DNA of 64,000 bases from Pseudobacteroides sp. (GCF_036567765.1 NZ_DATCTU010000118.1:28324-92323); one strand, 5' to 3'. Counted from the first letter of the stretch, positions 46,011-55,627 are shown. Program-made: numbers and translations. Notes: generated from the letters alone by a model not told the origin.

Positions 46011-46855
46011 TGAGAGTTATAGAAAAAATCAGTGATTTGAAAGCTGTTATAAGATCGCAGAAACTGTCTGGCAAAATAATAGGCTTTGTTCCCACAATGG
46101 GTTACCTTCATGAGGGGCATATCTCATTGGTTAAGGCTTCAAAGGATGAAAACGATTTTACAATTATGAGTATTTTTGTTAATCCCACTCAGTTCGGGCC
46201 CAACGAAGACTTCGAAAAGTATCCGAGGGATATGGCAAGAGATAGCAAAATGGCAGAAGAAGCTGGTGTTGACATAATATTTGCACCCACAAGAGAAGAG
46301 ATGTACCCTGACAGTTATAAGACTTATATAGAGGTGGAGGATATAACAGGGGTACTATGCGGTAAAACACGTCCCGGACATTTTAAAGGAGTAACAACCG
46401 TTGTGGCAAAGCTTTTTAATATAGTTGAACCGGACAAGGCTTATTTTGGACAGAAAGACGCCCAGCAGGTAATTGTAATAAAAAAGATGGTAAGGGACCT
46501 CAACATGAACCTGGAGGTTGTTATATGCCCTATTATAAGGGAATATGACGGGCTTGCAATGAGCTCAAGAAATTCATACCTGTCAACTGGAGAACGAAAA
46601 GCGGCAGTAATTTTATCAAAATCACTGTTTGAGGCGAAGGAACTTATAAAAAACGGGGAGAGAGATGCTTCCAAATTGATAAAGTATATATCTGAAAGAA
46701 TATCTACAGTAGATTTTGCGGAAATTGACTATGTAGAAATTACAGATGCAGAAAACTTGGAAGAAGTGGAAATGATAAATGGAAAGGTACTGATAGCATT
46801 AGCTGTAAGGTTCGGTAAAACTAGGTTGATAGATAATGTAGTAGTGGAGGTGTAA
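46010..46855 (+). CDS. panC: Pantothenate synthetase (pantoate-beta-alanine ligase)
   Basis: 281 residues, ATG 46010 overlapping the panB stop; GGAG upstream. The nucleotidyl-transferase motif is PTMGYLHEGH (His34 and His37); AMSSRNSYL is the second signature. Joins pantoate with beta-alanine using ATP. Pantothenate is the source of the phosphopantetheine used by the ACPs upstream, though the operons are independent. Confidence 0.97.
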   Translation: MRVIEKISDLKAVIRSQKLSGKIIGFVPTMGYLHEGHISLVKASKDENDFTIMSIFVNPTQFGPNEDFEKYPRDMARDSKMAEEAGVDIIFAPTREEMYPDSYKTYIEVEDITGVLCGKTRPGHFKGVTTVVAKLFNIVEPDKAYFGQKDAQQVIVIKKMVRDLNMNLEVVICPIIREYDGLAMSSRNSYLSTGERKAAVILSKSLFEAKELIKNGERDASKLIKYISERISTVDFAEIDYVEITDAENLEEVEMINGKVLIALAVRFGKTRLIDNVVVEV

Positions 46856-46857
46856 AA

Positions 46858-47247
46858 ATGTTTATTACTTTGATGAAATCAAAAATACACCGTGCAAAGG
46901 TAACTGAGGCAAATCTGGATTATGTAGGAAGCATAACAATAGATGAAGATCTTATGGACTCTGCCGATCTTATGAAAAATGAGAAGGTTCAGATAGTAAA
47001 TAACAACAACGGTCAAAGATTCGAGACATATGTAATACCAGGTGAACGGGGAAGCGGAATGATATGTCTAAATGGTGCTGCCGCAAGGCTTGTACACCCA
47101 GGCGATATCGTGATAATAATTTCATATGGCATGTTTGACAGAAAAGAAGCGGCAGAATTTACTCCAAAAATCATTTTTGTGGATGAGAATAATAATGTTA
47201 AAGAAATAAAGGGAGAAGAAGAACATGGTCATATTTACCAGCCTTAG
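46858..47247 (+). CDS. panD: Aspartate 1-decarboxylase (self-processing proenzyme)
   Basis: 129 residues, ATG 46858 with GGAGG upstream, two bases after the panC stop. The self-cleavage site that creates the pyruvoyl group is Gly24-Ser25 in DYVGSIT. NGAAARLVHPGD is the second family signature. Makes beta-alanine from aspartate for panC. Confidence 0.97.
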   Translation: MFITLMKSKIHRAKVTEANLDYVGSITIDEDLMDSADLMKNEKVQIVNNNNGQRFETYVIPGERGSGMICLNGAAARLVHPGDIVIIISYGMFDRKEAAEFTPKIIFVDENNNVKEIKGEEEHGHIYQP

Positions 47248-47273
47248 TCATAATAACTGCTGGTAAATATGAC
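47228..47273. terminator. Hairpin at panD 3' end between convergent genes
   Basis: Perfect 15-bp inverted repeat: 47228-47242 (the last panD codons) and 47259-47273. No T-run next to it on either strand, so its termination strength is uncertain; it may stabilise the mRNA end. Confidence 0.5.
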
Positions 47274-47283
47274 TTAAAAGAAC

Positions 47284-47556
47284 TTAAGATTTTTTAAATA
47301 AGTAGTCCAAAACCAAGCTTCCGATTATTGCCTCTGCCAATATTGTGAAGCTGTTTTTGACTAATGTTCTAGCAACAAGTTCATAAAAAAGATCTTTGCT
47401 CATAAAAAAGTGGTTTACTATTACAAGCAAAGCACCTAGAATAAGTAAAATAAAGGATACTATGGAACCTACCTTTAAAAGTGTTTTAGTATATTTTCCT
47501 AAATTATTAAATTCAGAAATTATTTTTTTTATGTTTTTTGTCAAATTAAAGTACAT
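47284..47556 (-). CDS. Small membrane protein of unknown function
   Basis: 90 residues on the minus strand, ATG at 47556 with GGGGGTC upstream. Two hydrophobic segments: SIVSFILLILGALLVIV (about 31-47) and a second near 70-85 (ILAEAIIGSLVLDYLF), with a basic N-terminus. The pattern, start site and sole opposite orientation support a real gene. No family recognised. Confidence 0.6.
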   Translation of the reverse strand: MYFNLTKNIKKIISEFNNLGKYTKTLLKVGSIVSFILLILGALLVIVNHFFMSKDLFYELVARTLVKNSFTILAEAIIGSLVLDYLFKKS

Positions 47557-47906
47557 TGTATGACCCCCAAATGAAATATCTACTTTATGTTAACATAATA
47601 TCTAAAGGCCCTTCAATGATTAATATTTTCCTAATATAAAACGTAATTAATAAAAGTTATGATACTTTATCGGCATAATATTGTATTTTATTAATGTAAA
47701 TTATTATTATCACTGGAAATAGGAGTTTTGACGAATTAATATTTTTTGTCGAATTTTTATATGTGATTAGGCGTAAAGTGTTGAAATAAGAGGCTTTTGA
47801 GCGAAATGTTTTTGTTTAAAAAATATTAGGAATGATATATAATTTATTTAGTGGTTTTATTAATTGTAGTTATACATGGTACATATTTTACAAAGGAGGA
47901 ACACAA
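47557..47906. other. Divergent intergenic region (350 bp)
   Basis: Very AT-rich, no coding frame. It separates the minus-strand membrane gene from the 47907 gene, so promoters of both should lie here. TATAAT at 47838-47843 with TTGTTT 19 bp upstream is one weak candidate for the plus strand. Confidence 0.4.
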
Positions 47907-48218
47907 ATGATTAAAAAATATTTGCAGAGGAAAATCAACATTAACACTGATAATACAAATGAAGAAATAAATAAGGGTATGGAAATAGAGTATTATTTAT
48001 TGGAAAGTGAAAGTTCAGGATCGGATGCAGCTTATGGGCAAAAGGTTTACGGAATTGAAATTATTAAAAAGACAGAAGAAGTGAACATTGAATCTGAATT
48101 TGTTAGAAATCTATCAACGAGTGTAGACAGTGTCAATATTATACTTGATAAAATGGTAAAAAACTCAGTAACACCTGTAGGTATGCCATTTGTCTTGGAT
48201 GATCTCATCGGAGTATGA
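47907..48218 (+). CDS. Small conserved clostridial protein (DUF6514-like)
   Basis: 103 residues, ATG 47907 behind a perfect AAAGGAGGA. The core pattern EYYLLES...YGQKVYGIEIIKK and the end DDLIGV resemble short uncharacterised clostridial proteins grouped as DUF6514. No signal or membrane segment. Single-gene unit closed by the terminator at 48288. Confidence 0.7.
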   Translation: MIKKYLQRKININTDNTNEEINKGMEIEYYLLESESSGSDAAYGQKVYGIEIIKKTEEVNIESEFVRNLSTSVDSVNIILDKMVKNSVTPVGMPFVLDDLIGV

Positions 48219-48287
48219 TATTAATCTACATTAAAAGTAAAAGTCTTTTAATCTACTTACATATCGATTAAATATTGAGCACAACAA

Positions 48288-48314
48288 ACGGTCCTGAGTG
48301 AGGGGCCGTTTTTT
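48288..48314 (+). terminator. Rho-independent terminator
   Basis: ACGGTCC (48288-48294) pairs with GGGCCGT (48303-48309) with one G-T pair, followed by six T. Confidence 0.75.
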
Positions 48315-48349
48315 AATGTCTCTAAAACCGTAGCAAAATGGCAAATAAC

Positions 48350-48378
48350 TTGAATTTCAAAGCATAAAATGGTATAGT
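48350..48378 (+). promoter_or_regulatory. Sigma-A-type promoter of the dGTPase gene
   Basis: TTGAAT (48350-48355), 17-bp spacer, TATAGT (48373-48378), overlapping further TATA repeats; about 65 bp before the start codon. Confidence 0.6.
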
Positions 48379-48444
48379 ATATAATAATTTTTATTGATCA
48401 TATTACAGCTGTACACAATATACCTTAAAGAGGAGATGTGTTTT

Positions 48445-49443
48445 ATGTCAATTCGCGAGGATTACGAATCCTTTGAGGATAAGTTTTTATCTGAGTTTGC
48501 TACAAAAAGCTGTAAGTCAAGGGGCCGTGAAAAGGAAGAGCCCAAATGTACTGTAAGGACAGATTTTCAGAGGGATAGAGACAGGATTGTATACAGTAAG
48601 GCATTTAGAAGACTAAAGCATAAGACACAGGTTTTCATATCACCCGAAGGTGATCATTACAGAACAAGGCTTACCCATACCCTTGAGGTTTCCCAGATAG
48701 CACGTACACTGGCAAGAAGCTTGAGGCTTAATGAGGACCTCACTGAGGCTATAGCATTAGGACACGATCTTGGGCACACACCCTTCGGGCACTCAGGTGA
48801 AATGGTTTTGGACAGGGTTTGTCCACATGGATTTAAGCATAATGAGCAAAGCCTTAGGGTTGTTGATATTTTGGAGCGAGAAGATGGTCTCAACCTTACA
48901 TGGGAGGTTCGGGACGGCATTAGGAATCATACCGGTAAAAATGTAGCCTCCACATTAGAAGGCCAGTTGGTCAAATTTGCAGACAGGATCGCATATATAA
49001 ATCATGACATAGAGGATGCTATACGGGGAAAGGTGCTTATGGAGGATATGCTTCCTAAGGAATGTGTCAAGGTTTTAGGAAAAAGCTCAAGCAAGAGAAT
49101 TAACAATATGATTATAAATATAATAGAAAACAGCACCAACAAAGACAGGATTTCAATGAGCGATGAATTTCAAAAGGCAAAGGATGAACTGAGGCAATAT
49201 ATGTTTGATAATGTTTATGTCGGGTCCATTGTTAAGAAGGACGAAATCAAAGCACAGAATATTGTAGCTGAGTTATATCGTTATCTTGTAAAAACACCTG
49301 AGCTTATACCCAAAGAAACGGCAAAATGGCTTGATAAATACGGTATTGACAGAGTTGTATGCGACTATGTGGCAGGTATGACGGATAGATACGCAGTAAA
49401 AAAATTCCATGACATATTCATTCCTGAGTCCTGGAGATTTTAA
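48445..49443 (+). CDS. Deoxyguanosinetriphosphate triphosphohydrolase-like HD protein
   Basis: 332 residues from ATG 48445 (AGAGGAG upstream; frame open further 5'). HD-domain signature: HYRTRLTHTLEVSQIA, the HD pair in ALGHDLGHTPFGHSGE, and the later RIAYINHDIEDA. Hydrolyses dNTPs to the nucleoside and triphosphate, or acts as a dNTP-controlled regulator. The gene just before dnaG, as in many clostridia. Confidence 0.93.
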   Translation: MSIREDYESFEDKFLSEFATKSCKSRGREKEEPKCTVRTDFQRDRDRIVYSKAFRRLKHKTQVFISPEGDHYRTRLTHTLEVSQIARTLARSLRLNEDLTEAIALGHDLGHTPFGHSGEMVLDRVCPHGFKHNEQSLRVVDILEREDGLNLTWEVRDGIRNHTGKNVASTLEGQLVKFADRIAYINHDIEDAIRGKVLMEDMLPKECVKVLGKSSSKRINNMIINIIENSTNKDRISMSDEFQKAKDELRQYMFDNVYVGSIVKKDEIKAQNIVAELYRYLVKTPELIPKETAKWLDKYGIDRVVCDYVAGMTDRYAVKKFHDIFIPESWRF

Positions 49444-49716
49444 TTATATGAGCTCCCAGTGGTTATTGTTATTTAGTGGAATAAAGATTAAGGGGGCCAA
49501 ACTTTAATATTTTATAAATAAATTTGGATGAAAGGTATACGATTGTAAAAATAAAGAAAAAATATATTTAAATTAAAATATATAAAATAATGAAAAAAAG
49601 AAGGAATATTTATAAATATGTCGAAGAAATACTTATAAATAAGACTTTTTATTAAATTAGGACTTGAAAAATTAGTGTTTTTTATATATGGTATATATGG
49701 TTGTTGAGGTTGTAAT

Positions 49717-51528
49717 ATGCGTTTAAGCGATGAACAGATAGAAGAAATAAGAATTAATAATGATATAGTTGATGTAATAGGTGAATACGTTAGATTGGAG
49801 CGAAAGGGTCAGTATCTTTTCGGATTGTGTCCTTTCCATAAGGAAAAAACGCCTTCATTTAGTGTAACGCCCTCAAGGCAGATGTTCAGATGCTTTGGAT
49901 GCGGCAAAGGCGGAAATGTATTTCATTTTATAATGAACGCTGAAAACCTTGATTTTATAGAAGCAGTCAAGCTACTGGCTGATAGGGCTAGAATACAGTT
50001 ACCGGAAGGTGATAGTGAAGAAGAAAAAAGGATCGTTAAAATTAAACAGGAAATTTTAAAGATTAATGTCGAAACAGCTCGTTTTTTTCATCAGCAATTG
50101 AATTCACCAAAAGGCGAGAAAGCATTAAAGTATTTAAATAACCGAAAAATTAGTGAAAGTACAATTAGAAAGTTTGGAATCGGTTATTCCCTAGATGATT
50201 GGGACTTATTGCACAAACATTTAAGCAATTTGGGGTTTTCTAGTGAAGCTTTAAAAGAAAGCGGCTTATTGATTCCAAATAAAAACGGCGGTTATTTCGA
50301 CAGGTTCAGAGGAAGGGTTATTTTCCCGATATTTGATTTAAGAGGAAATGTGATAGGTTTTGGCGGAAGAATTATAGATGATGCAAAAACCGATAATATG
50401 GGTTATAAAGAGCCTAAGTATATGAACTCTCCTGAAACCGTAGTTTATAATAAGGGAAGAAGTCTGTATGCATTAAACTATGCTAAAAATTCAGGTGACA
50501 ATACCCTCCTTATAGTTGAGGGATATATGGATGTAATATCTTTACACCAGAATGGCATAATAAATACAGTAGCTTCTCTTGGTACAGCACTTACGGAAAG
50601 TCAGGGCAGAATTTTAAAGAAATATGCTGAAGAGATAATTATCTGTTATGATGCGGATATGGCCGGTCAATCAGCAGCGATGCGAGGTCTTGACCTGTTG
50701 AACGATATTGGATGCAATGTTAAAGTCTTGACAATTCCGGATGGAAAAGATCCGGACGAGTTCATCAAAAAAAATGGCCAGGTCGCCTTTAGAAAGCTTA
50801 TTGAAGGCTCACTGTCTCTAATTGAGTACAAGATTAAGTTTTTAAAGAGTCAGGTGGATGTGGAAACCACAGAAGGTAAATTAAAATTTTTAAATAGAAC
50901 TGCAGATGTGCTCACAAAAGTTGACAATAGGCTTGAAAGAGAAATAAATATTAAAAAGCTTTCTAAAGAATATGGTATAACGGAGGAATCTCTATATGCC
51001 GAAGTTATGAAGAGAACCAAGCCTAAAGGTGAAATAAAAAAACCAATAATTGATATAAAAGGTTTTAAAGATAACAAAAGCGTTAATAATAGTGACAATA
51101 AAGATTTGGGAAAGCTTGTACATTTGGAAAGAATGCTAATAATGCTCTTTTCAATTGACAACAGTGTTTATAGATTTATTAAAGACAGAATAAGCAGGGA
51201 TTATTTCGTAGAGGAAAACAGGCAAATTGCTTCAATTGTGTTGGATAAGCTTGAGAATAATAAGGGCATTGTAGCTGCAGAGCTATTTAGTGTAATAGGG
51301 ACAGAGGCAGCAAATGAGTATTCAAGAATAATTCAAGAAGAATGCAATTTTGAAGACAATAGAAAGGCTGTTTTAGATATATTAAAAAAGATTGATCTTA
51401 TCAAACTTGAAAAAAGACGTAAAGAAATTTTGGAACTGCTAAGCGGTAAAAACGATTTAATAGAAGGAGATGTTGAAAAATTAAAAGAGGAATTAAAGCT
51501 GTTGTTACTGAAGCAAAAAAGCCTTTAA
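49717..51528 (+). CDS. dnaG: DNA primase
   Basis: 603 residues, ATG 49717 behind TTGAGG. CHC2 zinc site C38-H41-C59-C62 (CPFH...CFGC), TOPRIM motif LLIVEGYMD and YDADMAG, then a helicase-binding C-terminal part. Synthesises RNA primers in replication. Followed after 30 bp by rpoD, the conserved macromolecular-synthesis order. A 273-bp, very AT-rich stretch without genes precedes it. Confidence 0.97.
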   Translation: MRLSDEQIEEIRINNDIVDVIGEYVRLERKGQYLFGLCPFHKEKTPSFSVTPSRQMFRCFGCGKGGNVFHFIMNAENLDFIEAVKLLADRARIQLPEGDSEEEKRIVKIKQEILKINVETARFFHQQLNSPKGEKALKYLNNRKISESTIRKFGIGYSLDDWDLLHKHLSNLGFSSEALKESGLLIPNKNGGYFDRFRGRVIFPIFDLRGNVIGFGGRIIDDAKTDNMGYKEPKYMNSPETVVYNKGRSLYALNYAKNSGDNTLLIVEGYMDVISLHQNGIINTVASLGTALTESQGRILKKYAEEIIICYDADMAGQSAAMRGLDLLNDIGCNVKVLTIPDGKDPDEFIKKNGQVAFRKLIEGSLSLIEYKIKFLKSQVDVETTEGKLKFLNRTADVLTKVDNRLEREINIKKLSKEYGITEESLYAEVMKRTKPKGEIKKPIIDIKGFKDNKSVNNSDNKDLGKLVHLERMLIMLFSIDNSVYRFIKDRISRDYFVEENRQIASIVLDKLENNKGIVAAELFSVIGTEAANEYSRIIQEECNFEDNRKAVLDILKKIDLIKLEKRRKEILELLSGKNDLIEGDVEKLKEELKLLLLKQKSL

Positions 51529-51558
51529 ATATGAGTTGTGTTGAAGGGAGGGTAACTG

Positions 51559-52638
51559 TTGAAACCAAACAATGAGAGCAGGAAAACAGTATTAAAAGAG
51601 TTGGTCGACAGGGGTAAGGCAAAAGGAATGCTGACATACAAGGAAATCATGGATGCATTCGAAGAAATTGATCTTGAGCCTGATCAGATAGAAAAAATAT
51701 ATGAAACATTAGAAAATGTAGGTATAGATGTTGTTGGGGATATAGACGCTGAGATAGAAGACATTCAATTGACCGAAGAGGATCTTGATATTTCAATACC
51801 TGAGGGTATAAGCATAGATGACCCTGTAAGGATGTATCTTAAAGAAATAGGTAAGGTTCCTCTACTTTCGGCAGATGAAGAAATTGATCTTGCCAGAAGG
51901 ATGGAAAAAGGAGAGGCAGAAGCAAAACGCCGATTAGCCGAAGCAAACCTGAGGCTTGTTGTAAGCATAGCCAAAAGATATGTGGGAAGAGGTATGCTGT
52001 TTCTGGATTTGATCCAGGAGGGTAATCTGGGGCTTATTAAAGCAGTTGAAAAGTTTGATTATACCAAGGGTTATAAGTTCAGTACCTACGCCACATGGTG
52101 GATAAGACAAGCTATAACAAGAGCTATTGCGGATCAGGCACGTACCATAAGAATACCTGTTCATATGGTTGAAACCATAAACAAGCTTATAAGGGTATCG
52201 AGGCAGCTTCTCCAGGAGCTTGGAAGAGAGCCTGCACCTGAAGAAATAGCAAAAGAAATGGGAATGTCTGTCGACAAGGTAAGAGAAATTATGAAGATAT
52301 CTCAAGAGCCTGTTTCTTTGGAAACACCTATAGGTGAAGAAGAAGACAGCCACTTAGGAGACTTTATACCTGATGATGATGCTCCTGCACCTGCTGAAGC
52401 TGCAGCCTTTACTTTATTGAAAGAGCAGCTTATAGATGTCCTGGATACACTCACAGCCAGGGAAGAAAAGGTACTAAGACTTCGTTTCGGTCTGGATGAC
52501 GGCAGAGCCCGCACCCTTGAAGAAGTAGGGAAAGAGTTTAACGTTACTAGGGAAAGAATACGTCAGATTGAAGCTAAGGCCTTAAGAAAGCTAAGGCATC
52601 CGAGCAGAAGCAAAAAATTAAAAGACTATTTGGATTAA
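51559..52638 (+). CDS. rpoD: Primary RNA polymerase sigma factor SigA
   Basis: 359 residues, TTG 51559 with AGGGAGGG seven bases upstream. Regions 1.2 (DPVRMYLKEIGKVPLL), 2 (YATWWIRQAITRAIADQART) and 4.2 (EVGKEFNVTRERIRQIEAKA) are all present; the long region 1.1 of Proteobacteria is short. Recognises the TTGACA/TATAAT promoters seen elsewhere in the window. Confidence 0.98.
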   Translation: MKPNNESRKTVLKELVDRGKAKGMLTYKEIMDAFEEIDLEPDQIEKIYETLENVGIDVVGDIDAEIEDIQLTEEDLDISIPEGISIDDPVRMYLKEIGKVPLLSADEEIDLARRMEKGEAEAKRRLAEANLRLVVSIAKRYVGRGMLFLDLIQEGNLGLIKAVEKFDYTKGYKFSTYATWWIRQAITRAIADQARTIRIPVHMVETINKLIRVSRQLLQELGREPAPEEIAKEMGMSVDKVREIMKISQEPVSLETPIGEEEDSHLGDFIPDDDAPAPAEAAAFTLLKEQLIDVLDTLTAREEKVLRLRFGLDDGRARTLEEVGKEFNVTRERIRQIEAKALRKLRHPSRSKKLKDYLD

Positions 52639-52662
52639 ACTCGATAAAAATCGAGTTTTTTT
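52637..52662 (+). terminator. Rho-independent terminator of dnaG-rpoD
   Basis: AAACTCGAT (52637-52645) and ATCGAGTTT (52650-52658), loop AAAA, followed by more T. It starts on the rpoD stop codon. Confidence 0.9.
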
Positions 52663-52710
52663 CTTAGACATAAACAAAATCATTTCATGATTTTGTTTAT
52701 GTCTAAGAAA
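52660..52710. repeat. 23-bp perfect inverted repeat behind rpoD
   Basis: Arms 52660-52682 and 52688-52710, loop TTTCA. It directly follows the rpoD terminator. The right arm is not followed by a T-run; on the minus strand it also lacks one. Could be a second, bidirectional hairpin or remnant of a small mobile element. Confidence 0.75.
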
Positions 52711-53359
52711 TTATAGTGCGTTTATAATACAATAGAAGAAAATTTTGATTAAAATTCATTAAATATGGTACAAAAAATGACCTTTACTTTTTAATCTATA
52801 GTAGAGGTCATTTGCACATATATATTAAAAGTGAGTATTAACACCTTTAGTATAGAAACAGTTACTTATTTTATGAAAGGCATGAAATTATAGATTTTGG
52901 GAGCACTATTCCCATGCACTGTTTTATACATTGTTTGGGCTATCCTGCCAGGCACTGACACAATAGTATGGAGCTGCTATATGTTATACAGGGACAGGCT
53001 TCCCATCACTATGCTTTGTTTGCATTACGGATAAAGCCTTATTGTTTGATAAACGCATTGTGAAGGATATTAAAATGAAATTTGAATGCAATTCAAGACT
53101 TTATGCAGATTAAGAATAAATTTTTAAATATAAAACACATAATTGCACAATTTATAAAAGTAAACTTTATAAAAGGCAATCAACTTTGACGTTGTCATGA
53201 GAAATTGTGGCGTAGAATACACCATAATTTCCTAGACATTTATAAATGCTATAGACTTATAAAATACAAGTAAAGGAGGTTTATTTTAAAAGTTTTGTCA
53301 ATAATAGATAATTTATTTTGGGGTATTAGTATTGTAAATATTACTATGGGGTTTATGTT
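52711..53359. other. Long intergenic segment (about 650 bp) with possible ORF relic
   Basis: Contains the palindrome at 52821-52854. Between about 52897 and 53110 a plus frame with one TAG reads protein-like (ALFYTLFGLSCQALTQ, then GFPSLCFVCITDKALLFDKR) without recognisable family, perhaps a decayed gene. The rest up to the CotH gene is AT-rich, with AAGGAGG at 53274-53280 but no start next to it. Confidence 0.35.
52821..52854. repeat. AT-rich palindrome, TATATTAAAAGTG family (copy 2)
   Basis: 34-bp imperfect palindrome: arm TATATTAAAAGTGAGTA faces TTAACACCTTTAGTATA; same arm sequence as copies at 44981 and 55628. Confidence 0.7.
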
Positions 53360-55225
53360 ATGTTAAAGAGAAAAAGCAAGCTTATTATTCCTTTTATTAT
53401 TTCAACTGTTATTGCTAGTAGCATCTTTTCTGTGAATTATGCTGCAGATACCAATCCGCCGCAGGCAAAATTTGAAATTTCAAATGTTACGCCTGCACTA
53501 AATCAAGCTATCACCTTTGATGCATCGACTTCAAGTGATGCGGAGGGGGCAATAGTGAGCTACGAGTGGGATTTTAAGGATGGGACAAAAGCTACCGGGG
53601 TCACCGTAACTCATTCATTTTCTATAGTAGATGATTATAATGTTACGCTGACAGTTAAAGATGCAGCTGGTAACACCGACACAAAAAAGAAAAGGGTATT
53701 TATTGGAAGACCTCAGGGTTGGACGGAAAAAACCCATTCAAAAAGTGCCGATCCCGACTATAAGCTTTTATTTCCGGACGATAAAGTTTTAAGAATGGAT
53801 ATAAAAATAAGTTCATCCGATTATCAGAAAATCAGGGCTGACTTGCAGAACATAACCTTGAACTCTACAAGAGAACCTATCTATGTACCTTCTACAGTTA
53901 ATTTTGAAGGAAAAACATGGTGGAATGTAGGCTTCAGGTATAAGGGCAACAGTTCTCTTGTAAACTTGAAAAGTAAAACCAAGCTTCCATTCAGACTAAA
54001 CTTCGATGAATATGAAGCTCAGAATCCAGAAATAGATGACCAGCATTTTTACGGATTCTCATGCATGACATTTGGTAACAATTGGAACGACAATTCCTTT
54101 ATGAAAGAAAAGCTTACAGGTGAAATTTTTAGAGACGGCGGTGTACCGGCAGCAAAAAGTTCTTTTTGCAGAGTATTTATTGACACAGGAAGCGGACCTA
54201 AGTATTGGGGACTCTATACAATGACTGAGGATGTTTCTGATGCCATGTTAAAGGTACAGTTTGGAGATGACAGCGGAAACTGTTACAAGCCTGAGGGTAC
54301 TGGTGCTGACTGGTCATCTCCCTTCAGGCAGGAAGCCTTTGTTAAGAAAAACAATAAAGAGGCAGCTGACTGGAGCGATGTGAGGGGAGCTCACCAGGCG
54401 TTATTTGCAACAAAAACCGACGCTGCAGTATGGAGAGCAAACCTCGAAAAGAATTTTAATTCAAGAAGCTTTCTAAAATGGCTGGCAATCAATACTGCTA
54501 TTGTAAACTGGGATTGCTATGGACAAATGGCACATAACTATTATCTGTACAATGATGTGTTAAATAATGCTGGATTAATATGGATCACATGGGATCATAA
54601 TCTTTCCATGTCTCAAAGCATGATGGGGGGAAGAACTGCCACTTTATCATTAAATGAAGTTACAGACAAGTGGCCTTTGATTAGAAGGCTTATGGATGAC
54701 CCTATTTATAAAAATGTGTACCATTATGAAATGCAGCAGTCTTTGAATACTTGCCTTATTCCTGATAAAATCTCTGCAAAGGTACAGGCCTACCAAACTT
54801 TAATAAAACCATATATTATTGGGCCTGAAGGAGAGACCAGCGATACAACTCTTCTTTCTGGAGGGGAAAGTGCGTTTAATACAGCATGTACCGCTATTAT
54901 AAGCCATGTTAAGACAAGACAAACAGAGGTTACAAATTACCTTAAGACAGTTTCCATATCACCTGTTCCGGTTGCGACAAAGGCTCCTACACCTACTCCA
55001 ACTCAAAAGCCTACGTCTACTCCAACAACGTCTTCATTACCGGAAGACCTTAACAATGACGGAACGGTAAATATGGCCGATATCATACTTATTGCAACTT
55101 CCTTCAACTCAATAACCGGAAGCGAGAAATATAAACTTGCATATGATTTGAGTAAGGATGGAGCTATAAATATGCTGGATGTAGTCATTATCGCAACAAA
55201 ATTTGGTAAGGTAGCAAGCAATTAA
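53360..55225 (+). CDS. Secreted PKD-CotH kinase-like protein with C-terminal dockerin (cellulosomal)
   Basis: 621 residues, ATG 53360. Signal peptide 1-28 ending NYAAD. PKD domain about 33-116 (YEWDFKDGTKATG). CotH domain about 140-500 with the WGLYTMTEDVSD and WDHNLSMSQ motifs of secreted or spore-coat kinases. Thr/Pro linker about 538-558. Type I dockerin about 560-620 with two duplicated calcium loops (DLNNDGTVNMADIILIATSF and DLSKDGAINMLDVVIIATKF). The dockerin would lock it onto a cohesin scaffold. CotH-dockerin proteins occur in cellulosomal clostridia, with unclear function. Confidence 0.93.
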   Translation: MLKRKSKLIIPFIISTVIASSIFSVNYAADTNPPQAKFEISNVTPALNQAITFDASTSSDAEGAIVSYEWDFKDGTKATGVTVTHSFSIVDDYNVTLTVKDAAGNTDTKKKRVFIGRPQGWTEKTHSKSADPDYKLLFPDDKVLRMDIKISSSDYQKIRADLQNITLNSTREPIYVPSTVNFEGKTWWNVGFRYKGNSSLVNLKSKTKLPFRLNFDEYEAQNPEIDDQHFYGFSCMTFGNNWNDNSFMKEKLTGEIFRDGGVPAAKSSFCRVFIDTGSGPKYWGLYTMTEDVSDAMLKVQFGDDSGNCYKPEGTGADWSSPFRQEAFVKKNNKEAADWSDVRGAHQALFATKTDAAVWRANLEKNFNSRSFLKWLAINTAIVNWDCYGQMAHNYYLYNDVLNNAGLIWITWDHNLSMSQSMMGGRTATLSLNEVTDKWPLIRRLMDDPIYKNVYHYEMQQSLNTCLIPDKISAKVQAYQTLIKPYIIGPEGETSDTTLLSGGESAFNTACTAIISHVKTRQTEVTNYLKTVSISPVPVATKAPTPTPTQKPTSTPTTSSLPEDLNNDGTVNMADIILIATSFNSITGSEKYKLAYDLSKDGAINMLDVVIIATKFGKVASN

Positions 55226-55266
55226 TTAAGTCTTTTTTAGTGTCTCATGACAAACTAGACATCAAC

Positions 55267-55303
55267 AAAAATCCCGACGGAGTAAATACCGCCGGGATTT
55301 TTG
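55267..55303 (+). terminator. Rho-independent terminator after the CotH-dockerin gene
   Basis: AAAAATCCCGACGG (55267-55280) pairs with CCGCCGGGATTTTT (55289-55302) apart from one mismatch. Confidence 0.85.
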
Positions 55304-55348
55304 TGTCTAAGGTATTATAGTTTGTACTTCATACAATTGATTTGGATT

Positions 55349-55609
55349 TTACTTGATCTCCAAATAATCCAAGTAAACATCCCACTGTCCATTATCAGAT
55401 GTACAAACGAGCTGGATCTCTTGATTTCCAGTTCCATGGCTGACATTGTTTATTGTATATACAGCGGGATAATTCCCGCCGAAATAGAAGGTACCCTTTG
55501 TAACTCCGCCGATTTTTAAGTCGACTCTGGCCATGTTGGAGTTATTTGAACAACCACGAAGTGAAAAACTATGGGTACCGCTTGTGAAATTCTGCCAAAC
55601 TTGAAAAGG
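55349..55609 (-). pseudogene. Carbohydrate-binding module fragment (C-terminal)
   Basis: The minus frame runs from an in-frame TAG at 55610-55612 to the stop at 55349. It reads QNFTSGTHSFSLRGCSNNSN, ARVDLKIGGVTKGTFYFGG and NGQWDVYLDYLEIK, a beta-sandwich CBM pattern of the xylan-binding, calcium-dependent type. An ATG (55534) would give only 61 residues. No catalytic domain or signal peptide remains upstream, so this is the tail of a lost glycoside hydrolase gene facing the CotH-dockerin gene. Confidence 0.7.
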
Positions 55610-55627
55610 CTAACTCAGCTGGATAAT

